From contig MU266664.1 of assembly GCA_021014945.1 (NCBI GenBank), forward strand, positions 1-24,917: a stretch of DNA of 24,917 nt, written 5' to 3'. Position numbers and translations under genes: made by a program. The notes beneath the pieces are model-generated. The model ran no database searches. It saw only the letters and a list, made by a program, of their open reading frames with translations, and was not told the DNA's origin. Source of the DNA: Leucogyrophana mollusca (lineage: Eukaryota; Basidiomycota; Agaricomycetes; Boletales). Positions 20,431-24,917 of the stretch are shown here, one piece after another. Each line of letters begins with the position of its first letter. Position 1 is the stretch's first letter.

Positions 20431-20678
20431 CGATATTGGCGGAGACGATGCACGGCCAGGATTTCGGTGAAGACGTCGACCTTTGGAGAGATTGGCTCGT
20501 CCAAAACGGGACAACAGACTTGGACCGTGCGCGTGAGATCAGGTCACCTGACGCCACGTGAGTTTTACACGAAATTGAGGAGTTACCTAAGTTTATGGTC
20601 GAAATAATTTGGACCCACAAGTAGACCCACTCCCGCGAGTCTCCCCCGACGAGTAACGGTAAGTATTGTCGTAGCCCA
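20431..20678. promoter_or_regulatory. Divergent promoter region between SDS3 and the F-box gene
   Basis: The two start codons are 248 bp apart and diverge. Bases 20539-20551 form a 13-base inverted repeat (TCAGGT-C-ACCTGA), and a palindromic CACGTG follows at 20555-20560. Both sit in the middle of the shared region and could bind dimeric factors; function is inferred. If SDS3 has an upstream non-ATG or leader exon, part of this region would be transcribed. Confidence 0.4.
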
Positions 20679-22343
20679 ATGGTCTCTGCAGATAATCTCA
20701 ACTTGGACGTCCTCGAGCTCATCTTTGCTCACCTTGCTGGCAACGATCTCGTCTCGATTTCTCTCGTTAGTCGGTCGTTTCTTGCTGGGGTCATTCCAAG
20801 GCTCTACGAAACCGTGTTCTTTAGAGCCAGACACGCGAAGAAGTACACATCGGCGGTAAGATTTTACGGTCATCAGGTCACAGATCACAGCTAGACGCGC
20901 GATGCAGCTTCGTTCGCCTTTCGTGACCCTCCGAACACATCCTGACTTGGCTATACATGTCCGCCGCATCGGTACGTTTCCCTCCGTCAGTCATACTGCA
21001 ATGTCACAAACAGCCCGGTACCAGACATCCAGAGTGCGCCCTGTGTAACTATAGGACAGATACACCCGCATTTCGTAGCGGAATGTGCAGATGCTGTAAG
21101 ATCCTGCAAGAACCTGTCCGCCTTTAACTGTGTGCCGAGAATCCTCGGTCCACTGCTTGGTCTCCTACAAGACAAGGAAAGGCTGCAAAAACTGCGTATT
21201 TATGCGGCGCTTTCTACCAAGCAATGCGAACAACTCCTCGAGATAAAATCGCTGCAGAGCATCACGCTTGACTTTCCTTCCTGGAATGTTGTAGATAATC
21301 TTCCCAAGTGGGTAGAGTCTCTCCGACGGAACCTCACTCACCTTACTCTTTACGTACGTGCTGTTTCTTTGCCCAAAGGGCGCATGTATCAACTTGAGAT
21401 ATCAATAGATGTCGCAAGACCTGAACGAGACCGTCTTAGAATCCACGGTAGTTCAACTTCCAAAGCTGCTCGGCCTTCACGTCGTAGGCTGCTCCAAAAT
21501 CAGCCACGTCGTCATACTCAAAACCGTACTGCATACCCCGCTACTAGAAGAGCTTTCATTCACCGTCATTGTAAGTGGACATGAATCTGACTGGCATCTT
21601 GCTCATGTTATCTACCAGGAGCCATGCACCGGTACACTTCCCCGTTCGCCCCTTCACCGCCTCCGCCACCTGTCCATCGACGTCCGAAGCACAATCCCAA
21701 CCACTACACCCGGAACCCTCTGTGCCATCCTCTCCGTCATTCGACCCTTCTCGCCCCCTCTTAAATCATTCTCCCTCCGGCTCTCTGACCGCCAACTCAC
21801 TCTCTGGGATCCCGTCCTGCAGGACCTCCTCACCTCTTTCGCATCATCACTCACACACCTTGCACTCATGGAGTGTTCTATCGACATCGAAGCAATCAGG
21901 CGAATATGCGTAAGGTGCACGGAGCTGGTGAGATTGGAGGTCGCGTTTCCCGCCAAGGATATCGTGCGTGTGCATTGATCTGCTTTTTCTTCGTCCCGTT
22001 CATGACGCCTCTTATGATGCAGCGCACATTCACGACTGCCCTAGCACAATCCCCGATGCTCCATACCCTCATCGACATCGGCGATTCGCATGCGACGCAT
22101 GGGCCACGCGTAGCGCTCACACCGGACGATGTACGCTTCCTCCTACGGACCGTTCCGAACCTCCGGAAGATCGTTAGTGATAGTCGGATATGGACGGTGC
22201 GTCAGCTTTGTTAATCGTGTGACGGCGTGCTGATCTTTGTTACATTGTAATTTCAGGGCCGACGTAATGATTACGGCCTGACGGTGTCGATGCAGCGATG
22301 CAAGCCGAGCTCAAACCATCATTGGTTCCACCCCCCAGAATAA
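20679..22343 (+). CDS. F-box protein with leucine-rich-repeat-like C-terminal region
   Basis: Exons 20679-20842, 20895-20971, 21025-21353, 21409-21570, 21619-21963, 22023-22196 and 22257-22343 join to 1338 nt, 445 aa. The N-terminus (LDVLELIFAHLAGNDLVSISLVSRSF) is a degenerate F-box that would contact Skp1 in an SCF ubiquitin ligase. The following region has loosely spaced Leu-rich segments (LQKLRIYAALS, LQSITLDFPSWNV, LTHLTLY, PLLEELSFTVI, LKSFSLRL, LTHLALMECSID, LVRLEVAFPAKDI), as in the large basidiomycete F-box/LRR-like families. The segment TTALAQSPMLHTLIDIGDSH...RKIVSDSRIWTGRRN closes the protein. The first two introns were placed at the only donor/acceptor pairs giving consistent phase and 52-53 nt length. 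The substrate is unknown. The fourth intron (48 nt) is in frame without a stop. Confidence 0.88.
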
Positions 22344-22673
22344 GATGAATGACTCAAACTAGATTCCCTTCGCATTTTTCACCATGCTTATATGCACATG
22401 AAGTTATGATATATCCAAGCACGAGCTACAACCGATAGACTTAACACCATCCCTGCCTCATCATCGGCTCCACTTGCATCTTGTACCAGCATATAATGAA
22501 CGAATTGCCAGCTCGACCGCACAGCTCATGCAAAAGGTTTGAGTGCAAGGGAAACGTAGTTCACTCATGGGTGAGCACCATCACCGTGAAGGTAAGGATC
22601 ATCGCTGAAGTTGTAGACAGAGCATCCACGGGGGATGGTTTGGTTGCGGGGTAAGCACCATTCGTGGGTGGAA
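22344..22673. other. Intergenic region, F-box gene to phosphatase relic
   Basis: No gene recognised. Two near-identical 13-base direct copies (GGGTRAGCACCAT) lie at 22569-22581 and 22649-22661, 80 bp apart. The region may contain eroded sequence of the adjacent phosphatase relic or simple 3' flank; I could not decide. Confidence 0.3.
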
Positions 22674-23575
22674 TTAATCGTCGTCCACTGTCAACCCCAC
22701 GCAATCAGAGGAATTATTGGACGGTGGGTCAGGAAATTTGCTCACTGCCAACTGCTTCACGAATTCGTCGGGGGACGCTTGTGTTACCGAACATGGTCAA
22801 CTGGCGGAATTCCCTGTCGTCCGTCCCGTCCTTAAACTTCATGCTGACGGCGGCCTGTCCATCTGCATCCTCCGGGGGTTCGGGGGCAATCACAGAGGCA
22901 TAGTTGGCTGCCATGGCATACTTGTCAACATCGCAGTGGAGGAGGGGGGTTAATCGTCTGCTTACCGATGCTGAAGGTATCGGGATCATTCAGAGTGGCA
23001 TTGGTGACGTTAAAAAGGCTGATGAAAGGCTTGTAGTCGAGCTGGGTCAAACTAGCTTTACTTTATTCGATTTTCCTGTCATCTTTCCCAGCGACCACAT
23101 TATCTCCGGAAGAAGTGTATGAATACCAACTGAAGGTATACGGTCAGTGCGACACTGCAGTTGTTCTTCTGTTAGAGATAATCACCTTGAGCTATGCTGT
23201 TTTGAATACTGTTAGAGAATACTGCATGCTGCGCCGTATTGGCGTAATGCCGACCCTCCTCGAGGAAAGTAGGGGGAAGGGCGTCGTTGAGGGTCTTATG
23301 AGTGGACTGAGCATTGATGTAATCATAAATCTACACAAAAAGCCCTTCAGTTCCCGATGTCCGAAGGAGACGCGGTCTTCACTGATGTTCCACTAAAAAC
23401 ACATCAGCTAAGAAACTGGCATCATAAGGATACATCGTATACGAACCATGTTCGAAAAATTACTACCTAGACCATTTACGTACGACGCAACAGCATTCAA
23501 GAACGGAGCAGCGTGTTCGGCCATTTGCTAGTACACGGGAGACCCGTACACGCGGTCCAGGTGATCGACGAAGTA
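22674..23575 (-). pseudogene. Histidine acid phosphatase (phosphoglycerate-mutase-like) relic, 5'-truncated with internal lesions
   Basis: Exon-like pieces in transcript order are 23575-23447, 23330-23186, 23129-22966 and 22907-22674, separated by spans with splice-like borders. They match the C-terminal half of fungal secreted histidine acid phosphatases. Short landmarks are AEHAAPFLNAVASYV, IYDYINAQSTH, LPPTFLEEGRHYANT, THTLLPEIM-like, LDYKPFISLFNVTNAT, ANYASVIAPEPPED, MKFKDGT and FRQLTMFGNTSVP. Three lesions are visible. There is an in-frame TAG at 23530-23528, just before AEHAAPF. A frame shift lies near 23047-23052, just before the YKPFISLF motif. A second frame shift lies at a five-G run (22770-22774), after FGNTSVP. 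The N-terminal half, including the catalytic RHG motif, is not found upstream, where only unrelated sequence occurs. The copy cannot encode an active enzyme unless the assembly is wrong. Family assignment rests on remembered motif similarity. Confidence 0.7.
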
Positions 23576-24099
23576 CTGTACACGCCTAAATGTGGTTTAC
23601 AATTATCTAACATTTGACGAAATTCATTTTGAGAGCCTAGCCTCGCCCCAAAACAGACAGAGCGCCAACAATTTTGTGAGGATACGAACAAATATCCCCA
23701 CAAGCACGATTAGTTACATATTTAGGACCAAAAATTCTGAGGGTCAGCCTGGGGTCACCTGAAGGCCTGTGGCGCCTGCTCGGGACGTGTGTGCGGTGTC
23801 ACATGGAGACCCTTCACACTGGCGGTGGGTTGGAGGTCACGGATTCCTCCAATGCCAATATCACACCAATGTTATACCGTCGCTCAATTGACCTCAGCTG
23901 AAGGTCTACTGCTCGCACCACCTGTAAGGCCCAACAAGATACTCGTACATAGATACACATAGATACAATGATACTGCGAGTGCTGGAGAGTCTTGAAGTA
24001 CTAGCGCCAATTGATTCAGAGCATGGTGACAATATGTCATTGTTGGTTGAGCGTATATTACAAGTGCGGATACGTGCGTATAGACGAGGATATAAAGAT
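23576..24099. other. Intergenic region, no gene recognised
   Basis: The upstream half of the phosphatase would be expected here but no matching motif was found in any frame. A short microsatellite-like stretch of ATAGATACAC units occurs at about 23948-23966. Open frames present on either strand look like chance or antisense readings. Confidence 0.35.
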
Positions 24100-24834
24100 C
24101 TAAGTCAAATATTCTGGAACGATGGGATGCGGGAAAACATGAGAGGCCAACTGCTGAAATTCGTCCCAGATGATTTCCCGGATGGACATTATCGATCCCT
24201 CTCGCGGCAGATTACCACCCGAAATCTCCGTCCAGTGAGACAGAAAGTCTCCCTCCATCGCGATCTTTGCGTCCCATATTGGCCAATTGCCACGTGGAAA
24301 CTGGGGGTATGCTGCAATGTAAGACATCCAGAAGAATTCGCGGTTCCAACGCCAGTCATCGGTTTGCGTGTCAATAATACTGTGGATGAGCCAGAACTCG
24401 ATGTCTTTGGCCAGCGTGGCCCAGGATAAAGAATGCGAAGGATGAAAGCTCAGGGGAAGGGGAAGGAAGGGAAGGGTGACCTAGAGCAAGCAGCCGTCAG
24501 TAAGTGAGAGGTAAACTCTCCAATAATACACTCACTTGTGGCGGTGGGATGTCTCCGAGAGGATCTGCTAAATCTGCGATAGGAATACCCCCTAGAACGG
24601 GCACAACATATTCTGAGAATTCGTCTGGGATGCTGATGGATATCTGTAGAGGCTTGTAAAACACTTGTCAGGCAGGTTCAGGGGGAGAAGCAGAAAACTT
24701 ACAATTCTTGATGCCAGAGCGATTCGGGAATCCATATTTCCACAAAAGTCGATCAACAGTGAGAGAGGGTTTAAGCCAGTCCCATAGCCTTTCCGGATAG
24801 TCTCAGTGTAGACGGTGGTCGTGGTGGTTGACAT
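24100..24834 (-). CDS. Unrecognised 206-aa protein, Trp-rich C-terminal half
   Basis: Exons in transcript order: 24834-24703, 24643-24536 and 24480-24100, joining to 621 nt, 206 aa. Both introns (59 and 55 nt) have GTAAGT/GTGAGT donors and CAG/TAG acceptors, and all junctions are phase 0. The protein starts MSTTTTTVYTETIRKGYGTGL and has no obvious signal peptide or membrane span. The last 110 residues are rich in aromatic and acidic residues, with eight Trp (FWLIHSI, DDWRWNREFFW, GNWPIWDAK, HWTEI, IIWDEF). This looks like a folded domain, but I do not recognise the family. Intact splice sites and uniform open frames argue that it is a real gene. It lies next to the phosphatase relic on the same strand. 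Confidence 0.65.
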
Positions 24835-24917
24835 GATGAAGGTCAATGAAGGAAGAGCGTTGTCGATCTTGATGTGGACTTGTGCTAGAACAAACACAAA
24901 ACCAACACCCCAGACTC
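24835..24917. other. Right edge: promoter side of the 206-aa gene
   Basis: These 83 bases lie immediately upstream of the minus-strand start at 24834. The frame is open upstream but has no ATG. Nothing else recognisable. Confidence 0.3.

Noticed and set aside
20431..20514. Extension of SDS3 by 28 residues to an upstream non-ATG start
   Set aside because: The upstream frame begins with TTG after an in-frame stop; an ATG at 20430 is available, so the shorter start was taken.
23115..23396. Plus-strand 93-codon open frame
   Set aside because: Antisense to the phosphatase relic, whose minus-strand reading shows conserved motifs.
23948..23966. ATAGATACAC units as a possible repeat array or CRISPR-like structure
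   Set aside because: Only about two short units without spacers; a microsatellite.
23968..24429. Plus-strand 153-codon open frame
   Set aside because: Antisense to the third exon of the 206-aa gene; the minus strand has consistent splice sites and phases.

Overview
The window looks like nuclear DNA of a filamentous basidiomycete, probably an Agaricomycete. Genes lie close together on both strands and are cut by many short introns (mostly 47-73 nt, GT-AG). The spliced proteins are eukaryotic housekeeping families, plus an F-box protein of a type common in mushroom genomes. No operons, rRNA, tRNA, CRISPR array, intact transposon or biosynthetic cluster was seen. For each gene below I joined exons by hand, using splice consensus, reading phase and family conservation. 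Every complete model gives a total length divisible by three with a clean stop, which is an internal check on the models.

Layout: (1) 297-1263 (+), Nudix hydrolase, C-terminal part; its N-terminal half is not recognisable in bases 1-296. (2) 1632-7157 (+), VWA8-type AAA/VWA ATPase, 24 exons, 1420 aa. (3) 7479-8734 (+), VPS26 retromer subunit, 296 aa. (4) 8998-11620 (-), unrecognised multi-pass membrane protein with a roughly 500-residue low-complexity tail, 769 aa. (5) 12067-13842 (+), SOF1/DCAF13 WD40 ribosome-biogenesis factor, 448 aa. (6) 14044-16193 (+), RTF1 of the Paf1 complex, 543 aa. (7) 16443-20430 (-), SDS3-family subunit of the Rpd3L-type histone deacetylase complex, about 1262 aa. 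(8) 20679-22343 (+), F-box protein, 445 aa. (9) 22674-23575 (-), decayed, 5'-truncated histidine acid phosphatase relic. (10) 24100-24834 (-), unrecognised 206-aa protein.

Functionally these are mostly unrelated core cell-biology genes: a probable mitochondrial ATPase, endosomal sorting, rRNA processing, transcription elongation and chromatin repression. SOF1, RTF1 and SDS3 form a run of nuclear gene-expression genes, with RTF1 and SDS3 tail to tail. Two divergent pairs (membrane protein/SOF1 and SDS3/F-box) share short promoter regions. The right end, from 22344 on, is the accessory part, holding a dying phosphatase gene and an orphan. I found no clear evidence of a new multi-gene system. 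The most interesting items are splicing oddities (10- and 12-nt micro-exons, a GC-AG intron inside the VWA metal-site coding region, a 6-nt last exon in VPS26), the compact VWA8 architecture, the phosphatase relic and the two orphans.
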